Source: Occultella gossypii
Lineage (GTDB): Bacteria; Actinomycetota; Actinomycetes; Actinomycetales; Beutenbergiaceae
Direction: 5' to 3'
DNA: 64,000 nt
Assembly (NCBI RefSeq): GCF_019947135.1
Contig: NZ_JAGSHT010000009.1
Span: 1 to 64,000 of the forward strand
Position 1 is the first letter of the stretch. Every line of letters begins with the position of its first letter. Made by a program: the position numbers and the translations under genes. Below, in pieces: positions 46,138 to 54,242 of this stretch. Below the pieces are notes generated by a model. That model saw nothing but the letters and a program-made list of their open reading frames with translations. It was not told the origin of the DNA and ran no database searches.

Positions 46138-47223
46138 CTACGCCGGGCGGAGCGGGACCTTCACGTCCGAGCCGCCCTCCTCGGTGAGCCGCTCCCCCAT
46201 CTGCACGAGGGTGGGCTCGCCGATGAAGCCACCCGCGAAGAGTGCCTGCCCCTGCGTGAATGAGGCTGCACGGGCCAGGAGTTCCTCGGGTACGAACCCG
46301 AAGACGTCGGCCAACTCGGCAAGGTCACGCGGTGCGTTCATCCGCATGAGGCCGAGGTTGTCGCACTGTGAGAGGACGTTCGGGTGGATCTTGGTGGGGC
46401 GCTGGGTCGAGACGAACAACCAGAGTCCGAACTTCCGGCCCTCCGCGGCGATCTGGATGATGCGGTTCGTCAATGCGCGTTCTACGGCTGACACCGGGTC
46501 CGGCGGGCAGAGGTTGTGCGCCTCGTCGATCACGATCAGGATCGGGCGCCGGGACTCCCGGGTGTTCCACAGGTGCTCGATCATGGCCAGGGCCGCGACC
46601 TTCGGTTCGGCCGGGTGCGCGAAGCCGCCCAGGTCGAGCACGGTGACCGCGGGGCGTTCGTCGATGATCTGGGTCGCCGACCTCGCGCCGCGTGACCACA
46701 ACTCCCACTCGAGCACCTCGAGGTTCTCGATACGCCGGGCCAGCCGCTGCCGACCGGGATCATCCGAGTCGCGCAGCGACCCCAGGAAGGTCTCGTTCGT
46801 GAATGTCCGGTGGTCCGCGTCGACGTGCAGCAGGACGTTGTACTCCTCGGCGTCCGCGACCGGGTCGAGCTGGAGCACGGCCGCCTTCGACGCCGCCGAC
46901 AGGTCGGTGAACGTCACGTGCAGCCGCTCACCCTCGGGTCGCGTGGAGTGCAGGATCCGGACGTCGGAACCTTCGATCGCCGCAACGGCGTCCGGGTCCC
47001 GGCCCGGCCGTGTCTGGTGTAGCCGGGTGAAGTCTGCGTTCGGGTCGAAGATGAGGAGCGGCAGCTCGGTGTTGAGCAGGAGCTGCTCGAGCACCACTCC
47101 GAGCGCGTACGTCTTTCCCGACCCGCTCTGGCCGCACCAGAACGTGTGTCGGTTGAACCGGGCCGCCGCCAGACGCGCTTCGTCCTCGGGTCGTTCCAGG
47201 CCCGTACCGATCGTCAGGTCCAC
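46138..47223 (-). CDS. HerA/DUF87-like ATPase
   Basis: 361 residues. The HerA-FtsK-type P-loop is GQSGSGKT (about residue 33), with Walker B ILIVIDEAHN near 225, followed by AAEGRKFGLWLFVSTQRPTKIHPNVLSQCDN, a typical sensor/arginine region of HerA-like translocases. VLDLGGF and FDPNADF are also family-like. Such ATPases translocate DNA or act with nucleases; no NurA, SIR2 or other partner is adjacent. GTG start at 47223 after GGAAGG. A C-terminal domain of about 60 residues may bind DNA or a partner. Confidence 0.8.
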   Translation of the reverse strand: MDLTIGTGLERPEDEARLAAARFNRHTFWCGQSGSGKTYALGVVLEQLLLNTELPLLIFDPNADFTRLHQTRPGRDPDAVAAIEGSDVRILHSTRPEGERLHVTFTDLSAASKAAVLQLDPVADAEEYNVLLHVDADHRTFTNETFLGSLRDSDDPGRQRLARRIENLEVLEWELWSRGARSATQIIDERPAVTVLDLGGFAHPAEPKVAALAMIEHLWNTRESRRPILIVIDEAHNLCPPDPVSAVERALTNRIIQIAAEGRKFGLWLFVSTQRPTKIHPNVLSQCDNLGLMRMNAPRDLAELADVFGFVPEELLARAASFTQGQALFAGGFIGEPTLVQMGERLTEEGGSDVKVPLRPA

Positions 47224-47350
47224 GACTGAAGCCTTCCACAATCCCCTCGGCCCGGACAGGGTGTTCGCCGTGGTCCGAGGAGAATCATCCGGGATGGATG
47301 AGTCCCCGCGATCACCCGACCCCGTTCGGCGGGCTGGGATACTCGGGCCC

Positions 47351-47839
47351 ATGAGCGAGCACCTCGACGAGGGCACCGCGCCGTGCTCCGAGTGCGGCGC
47401 CGTCCTACCCGCCGGTGGTGACTGCTGGGACCGGGTGCACGAACTCCTCGAGATCGAGGCCCGGCTGCTGCCGGGCATCGACGACGTCGAGACGGGCATG
47501 CGCGCACACTACTTCGCGATCGCGACCTATCAGTTGCAGCACCCTTCACGCCTCACCACCGCAGCCGTGGCGCAACTGCGCGACGGCGTACGGCGGATGC
47601 TCGCCAGCGACCCCCCTCCGATCGACCACCTTCGCAGGCAGGTGCGCGGGTTCGCCGAGGGGCCACGCCGTGTCACCCGCCGCGCCTCGGCTGGCGACCG
47701 CGCGCATGTGCCGCACTGGCCCACGCGCTGGACCATGACGGCGACGGACGTGATCGGCCGGCCGGACGCCGAGTACGCCGACACCGTCGGAGATTGGGCG
47801 CGGCGCACGCTCGATGATCTCGACGGGCTCGGCCCGTAG
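47351..47839 (+). CDS. DUF5946-like protein
   Basis: 162 residues. CSECGAVLPAGGDCWDRVHELLEIEAR opens with a CxxC, and HYFAIATYQLQHPSRLT matches the DUF5946 pattern. RDRAHV- and WPTRWTMTATDV-like segments follow. Probably a small cytosolic metal-binding helical protein. Divergent from the HerA-like gene. Family assigned from pattern memory only. Confidence 0.6.
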   Translation: MSEHLDEGTAPCSECGAVLPAGGDCWDRVHELLEIEARLLPGIDDVETGMRAHYFAIATYQLQHPSRLTTAAVAQLRDGVRRMLASDPPPIDHLRRQVRGFAEGPRRVTRRASAGDRAHVPHWPTRWTMTATDVIGRPDAEYADTVGDWARRTLDDLDGLGP

Positions 47840-47871
47840 GACGAGCGGCGAGCACGCGACCGATCTGAGAG

Positions 47872-48747
47872 TCAGCGACCAGTCACCGTGATCGAGGAGC
47901 GGCGGCCCGGGGCACGCCGGAACAGCGCCTGCCGCGTGGGCGCCAGGACCGCCACCACCGTGATCCCGACGGCGAAGGGCACGACGCCGAGCGCGAGCAT
48001 CGCCATCCCGGTGCTGCCGCCGAACTCGAGCACGTCATGCGCGAGCAGCAGTTGGGAGACCGTCTGGAACGCCGCGTGGAAGCCGATGCACGTCCACACC
48101 GATCCTGTGATCATCCGCAGGTAGCCGAGCCCGATCCCCATCGCGACGAACATCGACAGGTCGGCCACACCCGTGAATCCGCGCAGTGCAAGCGCGAACC
48201 CCGCGAACAGTACGGCTTGGCCCATGATGATCCACCAGCCCCGCAGCCGCTCCCCGAGGACCCCGGTCACGTAGCCACGGAACACGACCTCCTCCGGAAT
48301 CGCCTCGCTGACCAGGACCGCCGCGAGGACGAGCACCACGGCAGTGACGACCTCAGTCGTCGACCCATGCAGCGACAGCGTGGTCCCGGTCAGCGCCATG
48401 ACCGCGAGAACCACCGCCGCCGGCACCAGCCAGGCCAGGAAGCCCGTCGTGAAGGCTCGCCAGCCATCCCGCGGGCCGTCGATCCCGAAAGCGGCGAGCT
48501 CACGCCGGTCCACGCGCCGCGCGAGGACCGCGACGATCGTGAGGACGGCCACGGAGAGGATCGCACCGCCGACCACCCGCACGGCGAGGGAACGGGCCTC
48601 GGTCGGTGCGCCGTCGCCCGCGACGGCGACCAACACCAGGAGGCCACCGGCCAAGGCCCCGACGGCGATCGCAAGCCGCGCGAGCAGACTCACCACCCCG
48701 GGTCGCCGCGTCTCGACGATCGTCCTGGTCCTGCCGTCCGCACTCAT
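47872..48747 (-). CDS. CPBP intramembrane metalloprotease
   Basis: 291 residues with about seven membrane helices. SEAIPEEVVFRGYVTGVLGERL carries the EExxxR motif, and VADLSMFVAMGIGLGYLRMITGSVWTCIGFHAAFQ holds the second and third (FxxxH-like) motifs of CAAX/bacteriocin-processing proteases. It cleaves within the membrane; the substrate is unknown. Last gene of an overlapping operon with the TIM-barrel protein and the TetR regulator. Confidence 0.88.
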   Translation of the reverse strand: MSADGRTRTIVETRRPGVVSLLARLAIAVGALAGGLLVLVAVAGDGAPTEARSLAVRVVGGAILSVAVLTIVAVLARRVDRRELAAFGIDGPRDGWRAFTTGFLAWLVPAAVVLAVMALTGTTLSLHGSTTEVVTAVVLVLAAVLVSEAIPEEVVFRGYVTGVLGERLRGWWIIMGQAVLFAGFALALRGFTGVADLSMFVAMGIGLGYLRMITGSVWTCIGFHAAFQTVSQLLLAHDVLEFGGSTGMAMLALGVVPFAVGITVVAVLAPTRQALFRRAPGRRSSITVTGR

Positions 48748-49793
48748 GGTGAACTCCGCTCGTCGGTGTGTATGGGCGCCGGGCTTCCGCTACCCCCGTA
48801 GCGGCGCGCGATGGTGCCGAACGCCAGCTTCGGCAGCCACGAGTCCCCGATCGGGGCGACGACGCCGTAGCTGGCGGCGTCGAGGTCATGACCGGGTTCC
48901 TCGGACCGGGTCAGGGCGGGCTCGCTGAAGCCCCACACGAACGTGCCGTCCACACCCACGTCCGCGAAGATGTCGAACAGCTCATCGAGATAGTCCGCCT
49001 GGACGCGCTCGTCGCGTTCGAGCGACGTCGGGACCCGCATCCCGCCGTCGGGGTCGGCACTGAGCACGTTGGCCGCCTCGGAGGCGTTCTCCGCAGCACC
49101 GACGTAGGCGCAGGTGCCGAACTCGAACACGAGGACCGGACGTCCGGCCCGGTGGTGACGCTCGACGGCATGGCGCACATCGCCGGAGAACCGCCAGGCG
49201 TTCGCCGCGCCCCGGTACGCGTCGAGCCCGACGGCGTCGAACAACGACCAGTCCGGCCGTTCCCACTCTCCCGCGCCGTAGCTGATCGGCCCGGCGAACC
49301 GGTCCCGGGCCACGGTCACGAGCCGCGCGAGGAATCGGCGCAGCCGCCAGTTGATCAGCGGCAGGGCCATCGATACATACGGCAGCGCCAGCCCTCGTCT
49401 GATGAAGGTCCCACCCAGCACGAAGCCGTTGGCGGACAGGCTGAGTTCGCAACCGAGGTTGAGGCTCACCTTTCCCTGGCTGACCCGCAGCGCCTCGGCT
49501 CGCTCAGCCACGAGCTCGAGGTTCTCGGCAATCCGATCCGGGTCGACGTCGAACACGCGCGGCTGGATCCAGACGGCGAGGCCCTCCTCTCGGGCGACGG
49601 TGGCGGTCTCCAGGAGCCGGCCGGTGTCCGTCGCCATCACGAGCACGGTGTCGCAGCCGAGTCCGTCCCGGATGGCCCGCATATCGCGGCGGACCCGCTC
49701 GGGGGCCCAGTGCGGGTTGGACTCGAAGTCACGTTCGTAGAGGACACCGGCGTCGTAACCGATACCCTGCACGCCGAACGCACGCTCACCCAT
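48744..49793 (-). CDS. GH-A-like TIM-barrel protein
   Basis: 349 residues, soluble. The pattern of a clan GH-A glycoside hydrolase is visible: NLGCELSLSANGF (candidate acid/base Glu, about residue 115) and PVLVFEFGTCAYVGAAENASE (candidate nucleophile Glu, near 220), with VDGTFVWGFSEP on a late strand. The N-terminus reads GVQGIGYDAGVLYERDF. Relatives are often mislabelled abortive infection protein. It overlaps the TetR gene by 8 nt and the CPBP gene by 4 nt, so the three are one translational unit. Substrate unknown. Confidence 0.6.
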   Translation of the reverse strand: MGERAFGVQGIGYDAGVLYERDFESNPHWAPERVRRDMRAIRDGLGCDTVLVMATDTGRLLETATVAREEGLAVWIQPRVFDVDPDRIAENLELVAERAEALRVSQGKVSLNLGCELSLSANGFVLGGTFIRRGLALPYVSMALPLINWRLRRFLARLVTVARDRFAGPISYGAGEWERPDWSLFDAVGLDAYRGAANAWRFSGDVRHAVERHHRAGRPVLVFEFGTCAYVGAAENASEAANVLSADPDGGMRVPTSLERDERVQADYLDELFDIFADVGVDGTFVWGFSEPALTRSEEPGHDLDAASYGVVAPIGDSWLPKLAFGTIARRYGGSGSPAPIHTDERSSP

Positions 49794-50412
49794 CCGGCCG
49801 ATATCCCAGCGCCGCGAGCAGCATCGGGATCAGCTGGTCGCCATAGGCATCCAGGTCAACGCGCGCGTCGATCTGCGATCTGGTGAGGGCGCCGTCGAGG
49901 GCGTGGATCACGGTGGTCCTGGCGACGGTGAGGTCCACCTGGCGGAACTGGCCGGCGGCGATGCCGTCCGCGACCATCCCCTCGAGCAGCGCGTTCTCCT
50001 CGTCGCTCTCCGCCAGATAGAGCGGCATTCCGTCGACATCGCGATGCGAGACCGCGATCTCGACCGCCGCGATCATCTCCTCCCGATGGTCCCTGACGAA
50101 CGTCAGGTAGCCGCGCGCGAACGCCGCGAGGCGGGCCGCGGGATCGTCGGCGGCTGCGACGGCTGCGCGCGTGACCTTCTCGACACCGGTGAATACCTCA
50201 TCGATGACGTACAGGAGCAATTGCTCCTTGCCCTCGAAGTGGTAGCTGATGATGCTCTTCGCGATCCCGGCCCGGGCCGCGATCTGCGCGAGCGACGCCC
50301 GGTGGTAGCCGACGTCGTTCACGGTCGCGATGGCCGCGTCCATGATCTGCGCTCGGCGGGCGGCCTCGGTGAACGTCCCGGACCGACCGGTTGAACCGCT
50401 TTCTGACCGCAT
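49786..50412 (-). CDS. TetR-family transcriptional regulator
   Basis: 208 residues. HTH: IMDAAIATVNDVGYHRASLAQIAARAGIAKSIISYHFEGKEQLL (about residues 24-67). The C-terminal effector domain is helical. First gene of the TIM-barrel/CPBP operon and presumably its autorepressor. Its promoter is unusually strong and clear, and the transcript should be leaderless. Confidence 0.9.
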   Translation of the reverse strand: MRSESGSTGRSGTFTEAARRAQIMDAAIATVNDVGYHRASLAQIAARAGIAKSIISYHFEGKEQLLLYVIDEVFTGVEKVTRAAVAAADDPAARLAAFARGYLTFVRDHREEMIAAVEIAVSHRDVDGMPLYLAESDEENALLEGMVADGIAAGQFRQVDLTVARTTVIHALDGALTRSQIDARVDLDAYGDQLIPMLLAALGYRPDG

Positions 50413-50418
50413 GATCCG

Positions 50419-50447
50419 AAATTAGGCCAATCGGTCAAAAAGGTCAA
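50419..50447 (-). promoter_or_regulatory. Consensus promoter of the TetR operon
   Basis: Minus strand: -35 TTGACC (50447-50442), 17-bp spacer, -10 TAATTT (50424-50419), then six bases to the ATG at 50412. TTGACC is repeated with a 3-nt gap (TTGACCTTTTTGACC), a possible half-site array for the TetR protein over its own -35. It abuts the stop of the VOC gene at 50448. Confidence 0.7.
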
Positions 50448-50816
50448 TCACCCCCAGTTGGCGGCGTTCGTGAGGCAGAACGGGTGGCCGGCGGGGTCCA
50501 GCACCACGCGCCAGGTCTCACCGGGCTGGTCCGCGGGGACGGTCGCACCCAGTTCCACGCAGCGCGCCTCGGTGGCGGCGATGTCCTCGCAGGCGAGGTC
50601 GAAGTGGAACTGCTTGCTTCCGTTCGGGTTCGGCCACGCGGGCGGCACGTAGTTCTCGACACGGCCGATCCCGATGGCAGCACCGGGACCGGCCAGCATG
50701 GCGTACTCATCCTGGACGACCAGGGTCTCCGTCTCGAGCAGGGCGGACCAGAAGGTCGCAAGCGGGCGCACGTCGGCGCAGTCCAGGGTGATCATCTTCA
50801 GCGTTGGTGCGGGCAT
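50448..50816 (-). CDS. VOC-family protein (glyoxalase-like)
   Basis: 122 residues, paired beta-alpha-beta-beta-beta modules: LKMITLDCADVRPLATFWSALL and KQFHFDLACEDIAATEARCVELGA, ending WRVVLDPAGHPFCLTN. Metal-dependent lyase/dioxygenase fold without a specific substrate clue. The ATG at 50816 fits the family start; a longer frame adds 17 Arg-rich residues. Confidence 0.8.
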   Translation of the reverse strand: MPAPTLKMITLDCADVRPLATFWSALLETETLVVQDEYAMLAGPGAAIGIGRVENYVPPAWPNPNGSKQFHFDLACEDIAATEARCVELGATVPADQPGETWRVVLDPAGHPFCLTNAANWG

Positions 50817-50884
50817 GACAGCCACCCTGCCGAACCGGAGGCGGCGTCGATAGAACAAATCCGACACGCGGCTCCCCGCTCGGG

Positions 50885-51433
50885 TCAGATCAGCTTCCGC
50901 AGCGTCCGGAGGTTGCGGGTGGTGAGCACCGACCTGTACCGCGCCCGGGACGTCAGCTTCGCGAACGTGGTGTCCGTGCTGGACCCCTTCGGCGCCTCCC
51001 AGTAGATGACCCCCTCCCCTGGGCGCACCTTCTCGACGTCGGGGTCGATCTCGGCGGCCAGCGCACCCACGTCCGCGAGCGCGCCGTCGTCGGCGCAGAA
51101 CATCACGTACGGGTGGTGGGTGGCCTCGTCGGTGTCGAACGGAAAGTCCGCCACGATGGCGGCGATCCGCTCGAGCGGCAGCACCTGCACCCAGGCCTCG
51201 TAGCCGAACGCCTCCCGCAGCACCGCCTCGATCTGCGGCCGCAACCGTCGAGGAGGGAGCTCGGAGGTGACCAGGACGTTGCCACTGGCGAGCACCGTGC
51301 GCACATCGGTGAGACCGGCAGCCTCCAGGACCCTTCGCAGATCGGCCATCTTGACGTTGATCCCACCGACGTTGACCCCGCGCAGCAGGACGGCGTACCG
51401 CGCGGCCGGCGCTTCCGATGACTTCGATGACAT
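50885..51433 (-). CDS. DUF1697-domain protein
   Basis: 182 residues. YAVLLRGVNVGGINVKMADLRRVLEAAGLTDVRTVLASGNVLV is the DUF1697 signature, with GYEAWVQVLPLERIAAIVADFPFD after it and SRARYRSVLTTRNLRTLRKL at the end. Cytosolic, found across bacteria, biochemical role unknown. The fold is two ferredoxin-like subdomains. No operon partners. Confidence 0.85.
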   Translation of the reverse strand: MSSKSSEAPAARYAVLLRGVNVGGINVKMADLRRVLEAAGLTDVRTVLASGNVLVTSELPPRRLRPQIEAVLREAFGYEAWVQVLPLERIAAIVADFPFDTDEATHHPYVMFCADDGALADVGALAAEIDPDVEKVRPGEGVIYWEAPKGSSTDTTFAKLTSRARYRSVLTTRNLRTLRKLI

Positions 51434-51604
51434 GTCGTCGACCCTACGACCCGTCCACCGTCACCGGGAAGCAATCACTCGCGCCGGCCCTGCGCCGAGA
51501 TCGTTCAGAAATAAAGGAGTGACCGCCACGACGGTCCGATGGTTACCTATCGGGGTCGCCCCATCGGGCGGCACCCACCACCACCACATCGAGAGGTTTC
51601 ACCC

Positions 51605-51817
51605 ATGCACCCGTTGACGATCCATGACGTCCAACACCTCGAGCAGGCACAGCTGCGCACCGAGGTCGAACAGCGCCGCAAACTCAGGCAGCAACTGTTC
51701 GATCGCATCACGCGAAGCAACCAGATCACCGCTCGGGGCGGCCGGAGAATCGGCCGTCCTTCTTCTTTGTCCGGCTCGAACGAGCCCGCGAACCGCGACT
51801 ACGTCAAGGCCAGCTGA
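51605..51817 (+). CDS. Small basic protein, 70 residues
   Basis: ATG after GAGAGG. The first half is a likely amphipathic helix (HPLTIHDVQHLEQAQLRTEVEQRRKLRQQ, shown in parts), the second half basic and Gly/Ser-rich (GGRRIGRPSS). Family not recognised; short His/Gln/Arg-rich proteins of this type are common in actinobacteria. A strong hairpin terminator 77 nt downstream supports an independent transcript. The 171 nt upstream (51434-51604) holds no recognisable gene. Confidence 0.55.
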   Translation: MHPLTIHDVQHLEQAQLRTEVEQRRKLRQQLFDRITRSNQITARGGRRIGRPSSLSGSNEPANRDYVKAS

Positions 51818-51893
51818 ACGCCGGCCCGTGTGGGCGCGTGGTGGTGGTCGCCTCGCCCGAAACCAGACCGGACGGATCGAGTCCGGACCGGCC

Positions 51894-51931
51894 AGAGAAC
51901 CCAGTGGCACTTCGGTGCCGCTGGGTTCTCT
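51894..51931. terminator. Bidirectional hairpin terminator, TTCG loop
   Basis: Stem arms of 17 nt (51894-51910 and 51915-51931; AGAGAACCCAGTGGCAC pairs fully with one G-T wobble) around a stable TTCG tetraloop. It lies between the small protein gene (plus) and the convergent TIGR03086 gene (minus), so it can serve both. Confidence 0.85.
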
Positions 51932-51968
51932 GCTTTCCCGGGCCGTGCGGTCGCCGGGCCCGGGCCGC

Positions 51969-52544
51969 TCAGACGGCCCGGCGATCCGGTGCCCGCCAGG
52001 ACGGGTCCCTGCCGATGAACCCGAGCATCCGGTCCTGCACGTCGGCGTCTTCGGGCACAGGCACCCGCGGACCGAACTGGCCACTCGAACGCATGATCTC
52101 CTCCATCGGCTCGCCGGCCGCCAACCCCGCGGCGCATCGTTCGGGATCCAACCGGTCGTCCTGACCGGTCGCCCGCGCGAGATCCCAGGTATGCATGAAC
52201 ACGTCCGGTGTGTAGAGCCGGTCGACCACATCCGCAGCCGCCATCTCGCCGAAGTTCGGATTGCTCACCGTCATCCGGCAGCGCGCCGGATCGTCGAGCA
52301 GCGCCTGGACGCCGTCCGAATGCGCACGCCATGCGGCGACGGGATCGTCGGCCACCGGCGGCACGTCCGCGACCTGGAAGCCCAGCACCTGCGGCAACCA
52401 CTCGATCAGGTGGGCCACCACATCCCGGGCGGCCCACTCCGGCACCGGCGACGGATCGCCCCAGCGGTCCGGCTCGGCGCCCTCCACCCGCGCGGTGAAC
52501 GTCGCGGCGACCTCTCGGTACTCGACTGCGGGATCCCTGCTCAT
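51969..52544 (-). CDS. TIGR03086/DinB-like metal-binding protein
   Basis: 191 residues. The mycothiol-dependent maleylpyruvate isomerase N-terminal pattern is visible: VEGAEPDRWGDPSPVPEWAARDVVAHLIEW has the first metal His, and TPDVFMHTWDLARATGQD has the others. Four-helix DinB-type bundle, cytosolic. Possibly mycothiol-linked detoxification. Its upstream region carries a duplicated operator shared with orn. Confidence 0.8.
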   Translation of the reverse strand: MSRDPAVEYREVAATFTARVEGAEPDRWGDPSPVPEWAARDVVAHLIEWLPQVLGFQVADVPPVADDPVAAWRAHSDGVQALLDDPARCRMTVSNPNFGEMAAADVVDRLYTPDVFMHTWDLARATGQDDRLDPERCAAGLAAGEPMEEIMRSSGQFGPRVPVPEDADVQDRMLGFIGRDPSWRAPDRRAV

Positions 52545-52587
52545 CTCGTTGCCCTACCTCTCATCGGTACGTCGATCGTCGTCGTAA

Positions 52588-52607
52588 TCAACCGAATGGT
52601 TGACTAC
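52588..52607. promoter_or_regulatory. Operator copy 1
   Basis: TCAACCgaatggTTGACTAC: TCAACC and GGTTGA form a 6-bp inverted repeat with a 4-nt gap. The 14 flanking bases are repeated exactly at 52635 with only the centre changed. Confidence 0.6.
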
Positions 52608-52634
52608 AATTCAAGACCGCAAGACGTGTCGTTG

Positions 52635-52654
52635 TCAACCCTTGAATTGACTAC
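52635..52654. promoter_or_regulatory. Operator copy 2
   Basis: TCAACCcttgaaTTGACTAC, 47 bp after copy 1, same outer 14 bases. In addition, CAATTCAAG (52607-52615) and CTTGAATTG (52641-52649) are a perfect 9-bp inverted repeat spanning the gap. Likely bound by an ArsR-, MarR- or TetR-type repressor encoded elsewhere. Confidence 0.55.
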
Positions 52655-52693
52655 ACCTGGGGCGACGACGGCCGTCATGTCGCGGGCTCGGAC

Positions 52694-52699
52694 TACGCT
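52694..52699 (+). promoter_or_regulatory. -10 box TACGCT, probable leaderless start
   Basis: TACGCT, six bases (GACCCG), then the GTG of orn; no ribosome binding site. Confidence 0.6.
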
Positions 52700-52705
52700 G
52701 ACCCG

Positions 52706-53359
52706 GTGAGCAATTCCGCCAAGACCGCCGGCTCCGATGCGATCGTCTGGATCGACTGCGAGATGACCGGCCTCGACCTGTCCAGGGACGCGCTCGTCGA
52801 GATCGCCGTCATCGTCACCGACTCCGAGCTGCATGCCCTCGACCCGGGCCTCGACCTCGTGATCAAGCCACCGGCCGAGTCGCTGGTGGACATGAACGAG
52901 GTGGTCGTCGAGATGCACACCTCCTCCGGCCTGCTGGACGAGCTCGACTCGGGCATCACGCTCGCCGAGGCCGAGGAGCAGGTCCTGGCCTACATCCGCC
53001 GGTTCGTGCCGGACTCGGCCAAGGCTCCTCTCGCGGGCAACTCCGTGGGCACCGACCGCGGCTTCCTCGAGCGGGACATGCCGACACTCACCGAGTTCCT
53101 GCACTACCGGATCATCGACGTCTCCTCGATCAAGGAGCTGGCCCGCCGCTGGTACCCGCGGGCCTACTTCAACGCGCCCAAGAAGGCCGGCGGCCACCGC
53201 GCGCTCGCGGACATCGCCGAGAGCATCGACGAGCTGCGGTACTACCGTGCCGTGTTGTTCCCCGACGGCTCCGGGCCGGACTCGGCCACCAGCAGGAAGG
53301 TCGCCGCGATGATCGCGTCGGCACCCACGGTCGCGGCGGCGCCGACCTCCGCGACCTGA
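52706..53359 (+). CDS. orn: Oligoribonuclease
   Basis: 217 residues, DEDDh 3'-5' exonuclease that degrades 2-5 nt RNAs, including pGpG, to mononucleotides. VWIDCEMTGLD supplies the first Asp-Glu pair, GNSVGTDRGFLERDMP and HYRIIDVSSIKEL the middle Asp, and GGHRALADIAESIDEL the catalytic His and last Asp. The last about 25 residues are an Ala/Thr-rich tail beyond the usual end. Start GTG with a leaderless promoter. Confidence 0.95.
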   Translation: MSNSAKTAGSDAIVWIDCEMTGLDLSRDALVEIAVIVTDSELHALDPGLDLVIKPPAESLVDMNEVVVEMHTSSGLLDELDSGITLAEAEEQVLAYIRRFVPDSAKAPLAGNSVGTDRGFLERDMPTLTEFLHYRIIDVSSIKELARRWYPRAYFNAPKKAGGHRALADIAESIDELRYYRAVLFPDGSGPDSATSRKVAAMIASAPTVAAAPTSAT

Positions 53360-53449
53360 CCTCCGCCGTCGGGCATTCGGCGGTGGCGCGACCACCCTCC
53401 GAACTTCGCTATGATTGGCAATCGCGACCGCGCCTGCGCGGAGCGTCAT

Positions 53450-53526
53450 GGTGGGTATAGCTCAGTCGGTAGAGCGCCTGGTTGTGGTCCAGGAGGCCGC
53501 GGGTTCAAGCCCCGTTACTCACCCCA
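53450..53526 (+). tRNA. tRNA-His (anticodon GTG)
   Basis: Acceptor GTGGGTA pairs with TACTCAC, with the diagnostic extra 5' G (53450) opposite C before the encoded CCA. Anticodon stem CCTGG/CCAGG with loop TTGTGGT region gives GTG. T arm GCGGG-TTCAAGC-CCCGT. Confidence 0.95.
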
Positions 53527-53537
53527 AGCACGAACGA

Positions 53538-53553
53538 GGCCCGGACCCGGGCC
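53538..53553 (+). terminator. Short hairpin after tRNA-His
   Basis: GGCCCG-GACC-CGGGCC, a perfect 6-bp GC stem 12 nt after the tRNA. No T-tract follows. Modest candidate. Confidence 0.4.
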
Positions 53554-53647
53554 GGACGAACACTCCGGCCAGGGTTCGGGTCTCGCTCCAGTTCGGCCAG
53601 GGGCGCCGCAGGCGAGCAGGGTGACCCCTCCACGGCAGCTCCGGCGT

Positions 53648-54133
53648 TCAGCCCTCGAACGCCTGCCGGACCTCGTCGGCCTCGCCGGCGACCAGGTTGG
53701 TCGCGACGAGCGTGCCCTCGTGGCCGCGGAACCGTTCGGCCACCAGGTCGAGGTCGCTCTCACTGGTGACGACGAACAGCGCGGAATTACCCGGGCCCAC
53801 CTGCTTGCCGATGGCGTCGAGCTGTTCACGGGTGATGCCGACGTCCTGCATGTGCTTGTTCAGCAGTGAGATCGCGGCGCCCGCGGCCGCCCCGATGAGG
53901 GGCAGGAAGAAGAGCGCCCCGAACAGCACGCCCCAGAACGCACCCCAGCCGGCAGCGCGCCAGTTGTCGCGGTTCTCGTACTTGACCTCGGGACGATCGG
54001 CATCGGCGGGCCAGGTGAGGACGGCGTAGTCCTCGACCTTGATCAGCCCGGCGCTGCGGACCTGATTGAGTGTGTCCGCCGCCCGATCGGCACCGTCGAC
54101 GGTCTCGAATTTCCATGTGGTGAACGTGGTCAC
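53648..54133 (-). CDS. DUF1269-type general stress membrane protein
   Basis: 161 residues. The N-terminal ferredoxin-like half (WKFETVDGADRAADTLNQV) is followed by a Gly/Ala-rich membrane stretch (WGAFWGVLFGALFFLPLIGAAAGAAISLL, residues about 65-93) resembling a glycine-zipper hairpin, then a second soluble half (ISREQLD-like, SALFVVTSESDLDLVAERF). GTG at 54133 after AGAGGAAA. Function unknown, often stress-induced. Divergent from the M23 gene. Confidence 0.75.
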   Translation of the reverse strand: MTTFTTWKFETVDGADRAADTLNQVRSAGLIKVEDYAVLTWPADADRPEVKYENRDNWRAAGWGAFWGVLFGALFFLPLIGAAAGAAISLLNKHMQDVGITREQLDAIGKQVGPGNSALFVVTSESDLDLVAERFRGHEGTLVATNLVAGEADEVRQAFEG

Positions 54134-54242
54134 GCGTATGTTTCCTCTCGAGTGGCACTGAGGTGACCAGTATCACGTTCCCGGTTCGCGGCCGCTAGAT
54201 CGTCACTCACGACCACCCGAAACGGATGAGAGGTTCCCGCCC

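Noticed and set aside
46138-47223. HerA-like ATPase as part of an anti-phage system
   Set aside because: No nuclease, SIR2, DUF4297 or methylase partner is adjacent; neighbours are a PLDc_N/SHOCT protein and a DUF5946-like gene.
51519-51617. 32-codon plus-strand ORF with a four-His run
   Set aside because: The AAAGGAG motif overlaps the start instead of preceding it, and the frame runs over the start of the 70-residue protein; no conservation can be judged.
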